DNA of 64,000 nt from Sphingomicrobium lutaoense (GTDB taxonomy: Bacteria; Pseudomonadota; Alphaproteobacteria; Sphingomonadales; Sphingomonadaceae). Shown piece by piece: positions 1-8,509 of the stretch. The translations under genes and the position numbers were made by a program. The notes under the pieces were generated by a model. It saw nothing but the letters and a program-made list of their open reading frames with translations. It searched no databases and was not told where the DNA came from. The stretch lies in assembly GCF_014195685.1 (NCBI RefSeq), contig NZ_JACICF010000001.1, positions 1,063,317-1,127,316 on the forward strand. Direction: 5' to 3'. Numbering within the stretch: position 1 is the first letter of the stretch; every line of letters begins with the position of its first letter.

Positions 1-804
1 GCCGAAGACCATCCCCTGCGCGGCCTTTTCGGTGGCAAGGCAGGCGCCGAGCGGGAAGCCGCCGCCAAGGCCCTTGGCCGAGGCCAGCACGTCGGGCTCG
101 ATCCCATATTGTTCATAGGCGTAGAAGGTGCCGGTGCGCGCGACGCCGCACTGCACCTCGTCGAGGCCAAGCAAGATGCCATGCTCGTCCGCGAGCTTGC
201 GGAGCCCCTGCATGAATTCTTTCGAGGCCGGACGGATGCCGCCTTCGCCCTGGATCGGTTCGACCATGAAGCCCGCGGTATTTTCGCTGATCGCTTCGCG
301 CGCGGCGTCGAGATTGTCGAACTCGACATAGGTGAAGCCCGGCAGGAGCGGTTCGAAACCGTCGTGCAGCTTTTCCTGGTTGGCGGCGCTGATGGTCGCC
401 ATGGTGCGGCCGTGGAAGGCATTCTTGAAGGTGATGATTTCCTTCTTGTGGGGATTGCCTTCGACCACATGGTAGCGGCGCATGACCTTGATCATGCATT
501 CGACGCTTTCGGCGCCCGAATTGGTGAAGAAAACCGTGTCGGCGAAGCTCAGGTCGACGAGCCGCTGGGCATAGGATTCGCCCTGCGGGCTGCCATAGAG
601 GTTCGAGACATGCATCAGCTTGGCGGCCTGGTCCTGGATCGCTTTGGTCAGATGCGGATGGCCATGGCCGAGCAGGTTGACCGCGATGCCGCTCGCGAAA
701 TCGAGATATTTCTCGCCCTGCTCGCCATAGAGATAGGGCCCTTCACCCCTGACCGGCCTGACATCGCAACGCGGATAGACAGGCATGAGCGGAGTGATGG
801 TCAT
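1..804 (-). CDS. argD: Acetylornithine/succinyldiaminopimelate aminotransferase, 5' part (3' end outside window)
   Basis: PLP-dependent class III aminotransferase that acts in arginine biosynthesis (N-acetylornithine to glutamate semialdehyde derivative). The 268 codons present start at an ATG and run open to the window edge. The N-terminus contains the family hallmark [15 protein letters not shown], and the PLP-binding Lys lies in the [11 protein letters not shown] segment at about residue 244. The C-terminal third, and any following arg genes, lie outside the window. The family call is firm. The split between argD and closely related omega-aminotransferases rests on the N-terminal pattern only. 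Confidence 0.85.
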   Translation of the reverse strand, partial: MTITPLMPVYPRCDVRPVRGEGPYLYGEQGEKYLDFASGIAVNLLGHGHPHLTKAIQDQAAKLMHVSNLYGSPQGESYAQRLVDLSFADTVFFTNSGAESVECMIKVMRRYHVVEGNPHKKEIITFKNAFHGRTMATISAANQEKLHDGFEPLLPGFTYVEFDNLDAAREAISENTAGFMVEPIQGEGGIRPASKEFMQGLRKLADEHGILLGLDEVQCGVARTGTFYAYEQYGIEPDVLASAKGLGGGFPLGACLATEKAAQGMVFG

Positions 805-920
805 GGAAATACCTCTTCTTTCGATGGTGGCATGGCAAGGGCGGTCCCGTAAGGAGCCCGCCCGGGGCCTGCCTATACCGATGCCCGGGAAGAGATGAAA
901 GTGCGGGCCGCGCCTTGGGC

Positions 921-938
921 CCGGAAAAACTTTTCCGG
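921..938. repeat. Perfect 8-bp inverted repeat, possible hairpin
   Basis: CCGGAAAA and TTTTCCGG arms are separated by only two bases. It lies between the argD start and the terminator-like hairpin of the next gene. It is a perfect dyad and could be an operator or part of a two-hairpin terminator; function not determinable from sequence. Confidence 0.4.
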
Positions 939-945
939 ACGTGAA

Positions 946-972
946 AAGGGCGCCCCGTCAAGGAGCGCCCTT
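946..972 (-). terminator. Intrinsic terminator of the secreted-protein gene at 1006-1506
   Basis: Arms AAGGGCGC and GCGCCCTT (8 bp) flank an 11-base loop. Read on the minus strand, the stem ends in a short T-run (CCCTTTTC) about 35 bases after the stop codon of the upstream minus-strand gene. Confidence 0.65.
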
Positions 973-1005
973 CCCCCAATCCTCGCACGAGTGCCTTGGC
1001 GAGGC

Positions 1006-1506
1006 TTAGTCCCTGTCGCGATGACGACGCCATTTGCGGCGGTCATGTTCGCGATGATCGTGATAGCGGTCGTCGTCATAGCGGTCATAACGGTCGTAGC
1101 CGTAGCGGCCGCGGCGACCGTCGCGCAGTTCCTTGCGCAGGTCCGACCGCAGTTCATGGATGTCATGACGCACCTTGCGGATGTCGCGATAGGACATGAT
1201 GCGGTGGCCATAATAGTTGATCTTGCGCTGCAGCTTGCGCGCTTCCTTGTCGAGCTTGCGCGCATCCTTGTGACGCAGCGCGCCCGTCCGGCTGAAATAA
1301 TTGATGTCGCGGCGGATCTCGCTCACTTCGCGCTGCAGGCGGCGGGCCTGGTCATGGCTGCGGGCATGGGCCCTGTCGTAGCCATAATCGTAGCCGTAGC
1401 GGCTCTGTTCGTAGCCATAACCGCGCTGAGCCTCGGCCGAAGCCGGGACCGCGGTCATGCCTGCGGCGATGCCAAGCGCGGCGGCGGCCGTCAGAAACTT
1501 GCGCAT
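1006..1506 (-). CDS. Secreted basic Tyr/Arg-rich protein of unknown function
   Basis: 166 residues. Residues 1-26 form a signal peptide (Lys/Arg n-region, Ala-rich core, ASAEA cleavage region). The mature part begins with Gly-Tyr-Asp repeats, has a helical Arg/Lys/Glu-rich centre that may form a coiled coil (about residues 50-135) and ends in a tail of RYDRYD-like and His/Arg/Asp repeats. The ATG is preceded by a GGAG ribosome-binding site. It is a single-gene unit with its own terminator and a long AT-rich leader. I do not recognise a named family; the charge and repeats suggest a periplasmic or envelope-associated structural role, which is inference. Confidence 0.75.
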   Translation of the reverse strand: MRKFLTAAAALGIAAGMTAVPASAEAQRGYGYEQSRYGYDYGYDRAHARSHDQARRLQREVSEIRRDINYFSRTGALRHKDARKLDKEARKLQRKINYYGHRIMSYRDIRKVRHDIHELRSDLRKELRDGRRGRYGYDRYDRYDDDRYHDHREHDRRKWRRHRDRD

Positions 1507-1614
1507 GATGTCTACTCCTTCATTCGAAACATGATGAACGAAGGATGGCGCAGCCGCCCTGAGACGAGCCTGAATGTTGCTGTTATGTAACGTTCAGCGA
1601 AGCAAAATCAGGCG

Positions 1615-2442
1615 CTAGCTTTTGATTTTCCAGCCGGATTTCAGCACCGAGAAGCAGATTGCGAAAAGAATGAGGTTGAAGATCGCCAGTCCAATAGCGC
1701 CCACGACGACCGGCGAATCACTCACGCCGAGGAAGCCGTAGCGAAAGCCCGAAATGACGTAGAAGAAGGGGTTCGCATGGCTCACCAGCTGGAAGAATTC
1801 GGGCAGCGCGCGGACCGAATAGAAGGTGCCCGACAGAAGCGCGAGCGGCGCGACGACGAAATTGGTGACCGCCGCGGCATGATCGAACTTCTCTGCCCAG
1901 ATCGAGGTGAGAAGGCCGAGGAAGGACAGCATCAGCGAACCCATCAGCCCGAACCACAATACCCATGCCAGCCCGACCGGCGTCACATCGACGTCAGGCC
2001 ACAGCGCCATCACCAGCCAGACCGCGCCGCCGACCATGAAGGCACGCGTCACCGAGGCCCCGACCAGACCGGTGATGAGTTCGCCGATCGACAAAGGCGG
2101 CATGAGATAATCGACGATCGTGCCCTGGATCTTGCCGACAAGCAGCGAGAAGCTAGCGTTGGCGAAGGCATTTTGGATCATCGCCATGACGATGAGGCCC
2201 GGCGCGAGGAATTCGGCGAAGGGAACGCCCATCACCATGCGGTCGCCCCGCCCCAGCGCGATGGTGAAAATGACCATGTAGAGAAGCGTCGTGACCGCCG
2301 GAGCCCAGACGGTTTGCGTCTGCACCTTGAAGAAGCGGCGCACTTCCTTGATATAGAGGGTCTTGAGACCGCCCCAATTCACCCCATCTAGAAGAGGATC
2401 GCCCGGGGCCTTCACTGCCCAATTGGGTGTCTTTTCATTCAC
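1615..2442 (-). CDS. ABC-2 type transporter permease
   Basis: 275-residue integral membrane protein of the ABC-2 family (DrrB/NodJ/YadH-like). A cytoplasmic N-terminus with an amphipathic segment is followed by about six membrane helices. The conserved mid-region LMPPLSIGELITGLVGAS and the ALPEFFQLVSHANPFFYVISGFRYG segment near the C-terminus are typical of the family. The best start is a GTG giving VNEKTPNW; I see no clear ribosome-binding site, and the start codon is only 48 bases from the divergent gcrA ATG. The longer open frame upstream is antisense to gcrA and is not coding. No ABC ATPase partner is adjacent. Confidence 0.85.
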   Translation of the reverse strand: MNEKTPNWAVKAPGDPLLDGVNWGGLKTLYIKEVRRFFKVQTQTVWAPAVTTLLYMVIFTIALGRGDRMVMGVPFAEFLAPGLIVMAMIQNAFANASFSLLVGKIQGTIVDYLMPPLSIGELITGLVGASVTRAFMVGGAVWLVMALWPDVDVTPVGLAWVLWFGLMGSLMLSFLGLLTSIWAEKFDHAAAVTNFVVAPLALLSGTFYSVRALPEFFQLVSHANPFFYVISGFRYGFLGVSDSPVVVGAIGLAIFNLILFAICFSVLKSGWKIKS

Positions 2443-2490
2443 GGCGCTTGGCCCTAGAGGCTGTCGCCGAGCGAGACAATAGGATTGACC

Positions 2491-3183
2491 ATGTCCTGGA
2501 CAGAAGAGCGGATCGACCGCCTGAAGAAAATGTGGGCCGACGGAAATACGGCCAGCCAGATCGCCGAGGACCTCGGGGGGGTGAGCCGCAATGCCGTCAT
2601 CGGCAAGGCGCATCGCCTGGGCCTGCAGTCGCGCCCTTCGCCGGTGAAATCGGGCGACAAGGCGAAGAAGGCAGCCGCCAAGCCCAAGGCCAAGACGACT
2701 GCCAAGAAGGCCGCGCCGAAGAAGGCGGCGGCGCCCAAGAAGGCTGCGGCGCCCAAGCCCGCGGCCAAGCCCGAGCCCGCACCCAGGGCAGCCGCCGGAA
2801 GTGCCGCGCCTGCCCCGAAGGAAGAAAAAAAGGGCAAGGAGGAAAATCTCCAATATCGCTCGGTCGGACCCGGCGGCTTCATCCGCCAGGGCCCGTCGGA
2901 CCAGCAGGCCCCGATCCCGCCCGCGCCGCCGCGTCGCCTCATTCCGGCCAAGCCGTCGGAAGAAGTGGCCGACAAGACGTCGATCCTCGACCTCAACGAC
3001 CGCATCTGCCGCTGGCCGATGGGGCATCCGGGCGAGCCCGATTTCCATTTTTGCGGCGAAAAGGCCAATCCGGGCTTCCCTTATTGCGTCGAGCATTGCG
3101 GGGTCGCCTACCAGGCGCAGCTGCCACGGCGCGATCGTCGCCCGCCGCCGCCCCTGCCCTTCGGCGGCCCGCGCGTCCGCTGA
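2491..3183 (+). CDS. gcrA: GcrA cell cycle regulator with expanded Lys/Ala linker
   Basis: GcrA is an alphaproteobacterial sigma70 cofactor that activates promoters carrying CcrM-methylated GANTC sites. The N-terminal domain (MSWTEERIDRLKKMW... up to about residue 50) is diagnostic. The C-terminal zinc-like domain, with C173 (CRWPMG), C188, C199 and C203, is the sigma-binding module. Between them, residues 54-118 are an unusually long Lys/Ala/Pro-rich low-complexity linker, so the protein is 230 residues, longer than the roughly 170 of the Caulobacter protein. AGGA lies 7 bases before the ATG. Divergent from the ABC-2 permease; a bidirectional terminator follows. Confidence 0.95.
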   Translation: MSWTEERIDRLKKMWADGNTASQIAEDLGGVSRNAVIGKAHRLGLQSRPSPVKSGDKAKKAAAKPKAKTTAKKAAPKKAAAPKKAAAPKPAAKPEPAPRAAAGSAAPAPKEEKKGKEENLQYRSVGPGGFIRQGPSDQQAPIPPAPPRRLIPAKPSEEVADKTSILDLNDRICRWPMGHPGEPDFHFCGEKANPGFPYCVEHCGVAYQAQLPRRDRRPPPPLPFGGPRVR

Positions 3184-3191
3184 CCCAAGGA

Positions 3192-3226
3192 AAAAGCCCC
3201 GGCAGCCGAAGCTGACCGGGGCTTTT
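3192..3226. terminator. Bidirectional intrinsic terminator between gcrA and hsp20
   Basis: Perfect 11-bp arms AAAAGCCCCGG and CCGGGGCTTTT with a 13-base loop; T-runs on both strands. It serves the converging gcrA (+) and hsp20 (-) genes. Confidence 0.85.
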
Positions 3227-3248
3227 CTTTTCGAGCGAGCAAGGCCCG

Positions 3249-3728
3249 TCAGGCGGTTTCCTTTTCCTCCGCCTGCATCTCGATGGCCTTTTGCTCGGAC
3301 TGGCCGGACTTGCCGCCGATCTCGATCTTCTTGGGCTTCATTGCCTCGGGGATTTCCCGCTTGAGGCTGATCGACAGAAGACCGTTTTCCAGATCGGCGT
3401 CGGTCACCTGCACATGGTCGGCAAGCCCGAAGCGCCGCTCGAACGCGCGCAGCGCGATCCCGCGGTGAATATAATCATGGCCCTCGTCGCCGGACTTGCG
3501 CCCCTTGACGATCAGCTGGTTCTGCTGGGCCGTGATGTCGATTTCGTCCCGCTTGAAGCCCGCGACGGCGAGGTCGATGCGATATTCGTCGTCGCGCACC
3601 TTCACGAGATCGAAGGGCGGGTAATTCTCGCTGGCTTCCCCGATACCGCTGTCTTCGAGCAGATCGAACAGTCGATCAAATCCGATCGTCGACCGGCGGA
3701 AGGGCGAAAAATCAAATGCACTACGCAT
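3249..3728 (-). CDS. hsp20: Small heat shock protein, Hsp20/IbpA family
   Basis: 159-residue ATP-independent holdase chaperone. The N-terminus (MRSAFDFSPFRRSTIGFDRLFDLL) matches alphaproteobacterial HspA/IbpA proteins. The alpha-crystallin domain spans about residues 38-135, with YRIDLAVAGFKRDEIDI and the closing strand motif ENGLLSISLKREIPE. The ATG is preceded by an AGGAGG ribosome-binding site 8 bases away. The 5' leader (to 3900, shared with divergent parE) is where a thermometer element could lie, but I cannot identify one with confidence. Monocistronic, with a shared terminator downstream. Confidence 0.92.
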   Translation of the reverse strand: MRSAFDFSPFRRSTIGFDRLFDLLEDSGIGEASENYPPFDLVKVRDDEYRIDLAVAGFKRDEIDITAQQNQLIVKGRKSGDEGHDYIHRGIALRAFERRFGLADHVQVTDADLENGLLSISLKREIPEAMKPKKIEIGGKSGQSEQKAIEMQAEEKETA

Positions 3729-3900
3729 GGTTTTTGTCCTCCTATTTGAGCAACTTGAGGCGGAGGTCAGGCCAATCATCGGCCGTTTCCCAGCCGCCGC
3801 CGGACCCGTCGAGGCATCCGGCGCGAAAAAGATGGGTGAAGCATGCGCGATTTCAAGATGCTTGGCAGCCGCCTCGATGCGCCCCTATAGCAATGGTCAA

Positions 3901-5880
3901 ATGTCCGATCTGTTCGAATCCGAAAACCACAAGACGCCCGACGATTATGACGCCTCCGCCATCGAGGTTCTCGAAGGCCTGGAGCCCGTTCGTCGGCGTC
4001 CCGGCATGTATATCGGCGGCACCGACGCACGGGCGCTGCATCACCTCGCCGCCGAGGTCATCGACAATGCGATGGACGAAGCGGTGGCGGGTCATGCCAG
4101 CCGCATCGAGGTCGAGCTGGACGAAGGCAATCGGCTGACCGTCACCGACAACGGGCGCGGTATCCCGGTCGATCCGCATCCCAAGTTCAAGGACAAGTCG
4201 GCCCTCGAGGTCATCCTCACCACCCTCCATTCGGGCGGCAAGTTCGAGGGCAAGGCCTATGCCACCAGCGGCGGCCTGCATGGTGTGGGCGTCAGCGTGG
4301 TCAATGCGCTCTCCACCGACACGCTGGTCGAGGTGGCGCGCGACAAGAAGCTTTATCGCCAGAGTTTTTCGAAGGGTCATGCGACGGGCAAGCTCGAGGA
4401 AGTGGGCGCTGCCCCCAACCGCCGCGGCACCACCGTCGCCTTCACCCCCGATCCCGAGATTTTCGGCAAGGATGCGAAGTTCAATCCCAAGCGATTGCAC
4501 GATCTTGCCCGCTCCAAGGCCTATCTGTTCGCGGGTGTCGAGATCCGCTGGAAATGCGCGCCCTCGCTTGCCTCCGACGAGGTGCCGGAGAGCGCGACCT
4601 TCAAGTTCGAGAACGGCCTTGCGGACCATCTCGCGGCCCAACTCGAAGGGCGCGAATGCATCACTACCCCGCCCTTCGCTGGGACGCAGGATTTTCCCGA
4701 TGGCGAAGGCAAGGTCGAATGGGCAGTCGCCTGGCCGGTCTGGTCCGAGGGAAGCCAGAGCTATTATTGCAATACCATTCCGACCCCCGACGGCGGCACC
4801 CATGAAGCGGGTCTTCGCGCCGCGCTGACCAAGGGGCTGCGTGCCTTTGGCGAGCTGGTCGGCGAGAAGAAGGCCGCCAAGATCACCGCCGACGACCTGT
4901 TCGGCGGGATCGAGGCAATGCTGTCGGTGTTCATCCGCAATCCGCATTTCCAGTCGCAGACAAAGGACCGGCTGACCTCGACCGAAGCGGCGCGCTTCGT
5001 CGAGACCGCGGTGCGCGACCATTTCGACCATTATCTCGCCGACAATATGGATCGCGGGCGCGCGCTGCTCGGCGCGGTGATGGAGCGGGTGGACGAGCGC
5101 CTGAAGCGCAAGGCCGAGCGCGAAGTGAAGCGCAAGACCGCGACCAGCGCGCGCAAGCTGCGCCTGCCCGGCAAGCTCACCGACTGTGCCAATGACGATG
5201 CCGACGGCACCGAACTGTTCATCGTCGAAGGGGATTCGGCAGGCGGCAGCGCCAAGCAGGCGCGCGACCGCAAGACGCAGGCGATCCTCCCCATTCGCGG
5301 CAAGATCCTCAACGTCGCGAGCGCCACGCCCGAGAAAATCCGCGCCAATGCGGAAATTTCCGATCTCGTCCAGGCGCTGGGTGCCGGAACGCGCGACAAG
5401 TTCGATGCCGACCAGCTCCGCTACGAGCGCATCATCATCATGACCGACGCCGATGTGGACGGCGCCCATATCGCGACCCTGTTGATGACTTTCTTCTTCC
5501 AGGAGATGCCCGACCTTGTCCGGCAGGGTCATCTCTACCTCGCGCAGCCGCCGCTCTACCGCCTCACCTCGGGGTCCAAGTCGCTCTATGCCCGCGACGA
5601 TGCGCACCGCCGCGAACTGGAGGAGAAGGAATTCAAGGGCAAGAAGGTCGATGTCGCGCGCTTCAAGGGTCTTGGCGAGATGAACCCGGCGCAGCTCAAG
5701 GAAACCACCATGGACCCGGCGACGCGCAGCCTTATCCGCATCACCCTTCCGGCCGAATATCAGGACCGTCAGCCGGTCAAGGATCTGGTCGACCGGCTGA
5801 TGGGCAAGAACCCCGAACACCGCTTCCGCTTCATCCAGGACGAAGCGAAAAGCCTCGATGAAGATGCCATCGATGCCTGA
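3901..5880 (+). CDS. parE: DNA topoisomerase IV subunit B
   Basis: ATPase subunit of topoisomerase IV, which decatenates daughter chromosomes together with ParC. 659 residues. The GHKL ATPase domain shows EVIDNAMDE (52-60), DNGRGIP (83-89) and GGLHGVG (124-130); the TOPRIM domain shows EGDSAGG (443-449) and the metal triad TDADVDG (515-521). No gyrB-type insertion is present, and the MSDLFE start resembles ParE. The open frame extends upstream, but that part overlaps the hsp20 leader and start, so the ATG giving MSDLFESE is chosen, although its ribosome-binding site is weak. Confidence 0.93.
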   Translation: MSDLFESENHKTPDDYDASAIEVLEGLEPVRRRPGMYIGGTDARALHHLAAEVIDNAMDEAVAGHASRIEVELDEGNRLTVTDNGRGIPVDPHPKFKDKSALEVILTTLHSGGKFEGKAYATSGGLHGVGVSVVNALSTDTLVEVARDKKLYRQSFSKGHATGKLEEVGAAPNRRGTTVAFTPDPEIFGKDAKFNPKRLHDLARSKAYLFAGVEIRWKCAPSLASDEVPESATFKFENGLADHLAAQLEGRECITTPPFAGTQDFPDGEGKVEWAVAWPVWSEGSQSYYCNTIPTPDGGTHEAGLRAALTKGLRAFGELVGEKKAAKITADDLFGGIEAMLSVFIRNPHFQSQTKDRLTSTEAARFVETAVRDHFDHYLADNMDRGRALLGAVMERVDERLKRKAEREVKRKTATSARKLRLPGKLTDCANDDADGTELFIVEGDSAGGSAKQARDRKTQAILPIRGKILNVASATPEKIRANAEISDLVQALGAGTRDKFDADQLRYERIIIMTDADVDGAHIATLLMTFFFQEMPDLVRQGHLYLAQPPLYRLTSGSKSLYARDDAHRRELEEKEFKGKKVDVARFKGLGEMNPAQLKETTMDPATRSLIRITLPAEYQDRQPVKDLVDRLMGKNPEHRFRFIQDEAKSLDEDAIDA

Positions 5881-5944
5881 GCCGATTGTGCCGAAACGGG
5901 CCGCCCGAACGGCTGCCCTTTGCAACTTGCGGGCGAAGGCCTAA

Positions 5945-7006
5945 ATGGCGGCCATGGAACGCCGCAAACCGCGTCTTGCGCAAGCGCCCGCGCTGTTACG
6001 GCAGAAATCGCCGCTGAGCGTCGGCGCGCAGTTGAGCATCAGGGCTGGTCTCCTGCTTCTCCTGCTTGCCTTCATTATCGCCGTCCACTGGTTCGAACGC
6101 GATGCGTTCGTCGACCAGGTCGATGGCGAGATGAGCTTTGCGGACGTCATCTATTTCACCATGATTTCGGCGACCACGACGGGCTATGGCGACATCGTCC
6201 CCGTGACCGAGCGCGCAAGGCTGTTCGACGCTCTGATGGTGACGCCTGCGCGGATCTTCTTCATCCTGATCCTCGCCGGGACCGCCTATTCGTTCGTGAT
6301 CAAGAGAAGCTGGGACAAATGGATTATGCGACGCCTCCAGAAAACGCTTGAGAAGCACATCGTGGTTGCCGGCTATGGCACCAGCGGTTCGGAAGCGGTC
6401 AGTGAATTGATTGCCCGCGGCGAAGACCCGCGCAAGATCGTGGTCATCGACCAGAATCCCGAGGCGCTCGCCAAGGCCGAGCAATTGGGCTGTATCGTGC
6501 TCCAGGCCGATGCCACGCGCGATGCGACGATGGAGCAGGTGCGCCTGCGCCAGGCCGCGACGATGATCATTTCGGCGGGCCGCGACGATACCTCGATCCT
6601 CATCTGCCTGACGGCCCGGCATCTTTGCCCCAACCTGCCGATCAGCCTTGCGGTGCGCGCCGAGGACAATGAATTTCCCGCCCGCGCCGCGGGTGCGACC
6701 ACGGTGATCAACCCGACCAGCTTCGCAGGCCTGCTGCTTGCCGGCTCGGCGCATGGCGCGGGGATTTCGGACTATCTCGCCGACCTTGCCTCGGCGACCG
6801 GCCGCGTGCGCCTCCATGAACGCACGATCGAGAAATTCGAGGTCGGCAAATCCTTGTCGGAAGTCGCGATCGGGCTGGGCGTGCGCATTCTGCGCGGCGG
6901 CCGAACGATCGGTTTCTGGGAAGAGGAAGCCAAGAAACTCGAGGAAGGCGATCGCATCATCGAGATCATTCCGGGCTTCGCATTCCCGCCGTGCAAGGTG
7001 GGCTAA
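5945..7006 (+). CDS. Two-helix potassium channel with RCK (TrkA-N) domain
   Basis: 353 residues. One membrane helix (about 30-50), a pore loop with the K+ selectivity signature TTTGYGD (77-83), a second helix (103-120), then a cytoplasmic RCK/TrkA-N domain with the Rossmann motif GYGTSG (144-149) and an RCK-C domain at the end. This is the MthK/Kch-like layout of ligand-gated K+ channels in the inner membrane; ligand unknown. A second ATG lies three codons downstream. It stands alone between parE and rimO. Confidence 0.88.
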   Translation: MAAMERRKPRLAQAPALLRQKSPLSVGAQLSIRAGLLLLLLAFIIAVHWFERDAFVDQVDGEMSFADVIYFTMISATTTGYGDIVPVTERARLFDALMVTPARIFFILILAGTAYSFVIKRSWDKWIMRRLQKTLEKHIVVAGYGTSGSEAVSELIARGEDPRKIVVIDQNPEALAKAEQLGCIVLQADATRDATMEQVRLRQAATMIISAGRDDTSILICLTARHLCPNLPISLAVRAEDNEFPARAAGATTVINPTSFAGLLLAGSAHGAGISDYLADLASATGRVRLHERTIEKFEVGKSLSEVAIGLGVRILRGGRTIGFWEEEAKKLEEGDRIIEIIPGFAFPPCKVG

Positions 7007-7092
7007 GCCCCCGACGCCAAAAGAAAAAAGACGGCCTGCGCCCAAGCAGCGCCTAGATTTCGCCCCGAAGAGCGTCTAGGGGCCGCGCGCAC

Positions 7093-8445
7093 ATGGCTAC
7101 GAAACTCCCCTCCCCGCCCAAGGTCGGCATGGTCAGCCTCGGCTGTCCCAAGGCGCTCGTCGATAGCGAGCGGATCCTGACCAAGCTGCGCGCCGACGGC
7201 TATCAGATGAGCCCCGACTATGCCGGGGCCGATGTCGTGCTGGTCAACACCTGCGGCTTTCTCGACAGCGCCAAGGAAGAGAGCCTCGAGGCGATCGGCG
7301 AGGCGATCGCGGAAAATGGCCGCGTGGTGGTGACGGGCTGCATGGGCAATGACGCCGATCTCATCCGCGCCAAATATCCCAATGTCCTCGCGGTAACCGG
7401 GCCCCAGCAATATGAGCAGGTGGTCGAGGCCGTCCATGACGCCGCGCCGCCGCAGGTCAGCCCCTATGTCGACCTGGTGCCGCAGCCCGAAGCCAAGCTG
7501 ACGCCGCGCCATTACAGCTATGTGAAGATTTCCGAGGGCTGCAATCACCGCTGCGCCTTCTGCATCATCCCGTCGATCCGCGGCGATCTTGTCAGCCGCC
7601 GGCCCGACGCGGTGCTGCGCGAAGCCGAGAAGCTGGTCGCGGCGGGCACGAAGGAATTGCTGGTCATCAGCCAGGATACCTCGGCCTATGGCCTCGATCT
7701 CAAGCACCAGGCCTGGCCCTGGAAGGATGGCGAGGTGCGCGCCCATATGACCGACTTGGCGGCCGGGCTGGGCGCGCTTCGCACTCCCGAGGGCGAGCAG
7801 CCCTGGGTGCGGCTGCACTATGTCTATCCCTATCCCCATGTGGACCGGGTCATTCCGTTGATGGCCGAAGGCAAGCTGACGCCCTATCTCGACATTCCCT
7901 TCCAGCATGCCGCGCCCAAGGTGCTGAAGGCGATGAAGCGCCCGGCGAACGAAGCCAAGGTGCTCGAACGGCTCAAGAACTGGCGCGAGATCTGCCCCGA
8001 CATCGCGGTGCGGTCGAGCTTCGTCGTGGGCTTCCCGGGCGAGACCGAGGAAGATTTCCAATATCTGCTCGACTGGCTGGAGGAAGCGCAGCTCGACCGG
8101 GTCGGCGCCTTCCGCTTCGAACCCGTCGAAGGCGCGGCAGCCAATGCGCTTCCGGGCGCGGTGCCCGAGGAAGTGAAGGAAGAGCGCTACGCGCGCATCA
8201 TGGAAGTGTCGGCGCGCATTTCGGCGGCCAAGCTCCAGAGGAAGATCGGCACCAGCTTGGACGTCATCATCGACGCGGTGGACGCCGAAACGGGCGGCGC
8301 GTCGGGCCGGTCGAAGGCCGATGCGCCCGAGATCGACGGCGAAGTCCATCTTCGCGATGCGGGCCACCTCAAGCAGGGTGATTTCGTCCGCGTCGAAGTC
8401 GAGGATGCCGACGAGCATGACCTCTACGGAGCACCGCTCGCCTGA
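7093..8445 (+). CDS. rimO: Ribosomal protein S12 methylthiotransferase RimO
   Basis: Radical SAM enzyme that methylthiolates an Asp of ribosomal protein S12. 450 residues in the family order: N-terminal UPF0004 domain with three cluster Cys (C18 in SLGCPK, C54 in NTCGF, C83 in TGCMG), radical SAM domain with CNHRCAFC (C150, C154, C157), and a C-terminal TRAM domain. The [15 protein letters not shown] start distinguishes RimO from MiaB. Length is normal and all ligands are present. Confidence 0.95.
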   Translation: MATKLPSPPKVGMVSLGCPKALVDSERILTKLRADGYQMSPDYAGADVVLVNTCGFLDSAKEESLEAIGEAIAENGRVVVTGCMGNDADLIRAKYPNVLAVTGPQQYEQVVEAVHDAAPPQVSPYVDLVPQPEAKLTPRHYSYVKISEGCNHRCAFCIIPSIRGDLVSRRPDAVLREAEKLVAAGTKELLVISQDTSAYGLDLKHQAWPWKDGEVRAHMTDLAAGLGALRTPEGEQPWVRLHYVYPYPHVDRVIPLMAEGKLTPYLDIPFQHAAPKVLKAMKRPANEAKVLERLKNWREICPDIAVRSSFVVGFPGETEEDFQYLLDWLEEAQLDRVGAFRFEPVEGAAANALPGAVPEEVKEERYARIMEVSARISAAKLQRKIGTSLDVIIDAVDAETGGASGRSKADAPEIDGEVHLRDAGHLKQGDFVRVEVEDADEHDLYGAPLA

Positions 8446-8509
8446 TCGCGACGGGGCGCCGCCGTGCGCCCTCTGGCAAAGCGCCGCCGGTCGCCCTAGA
8501 TGAAGGCGC

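Noticed and set aside
2443-3096. N-terminal extension of the ABC-2 permease frame
   Set aside because: It is antisense to gcrA, lacks homology and is replaced by a GTG start at the point where homology begins.
3729-3900. ROSE-type RNA thermometer in the hsp20 leader
   Set aside because: The leader has a good Shine-Dalgarno, but I could not find a convincing anti-SD pairing of the ROSE type.
3853-5925. 690-codon open frame on the minus strand opposite parE
   Set aside because: Antisense shadow of a conserved topoisomerase; low-complexity protein with no domain or ribosome-binding site.
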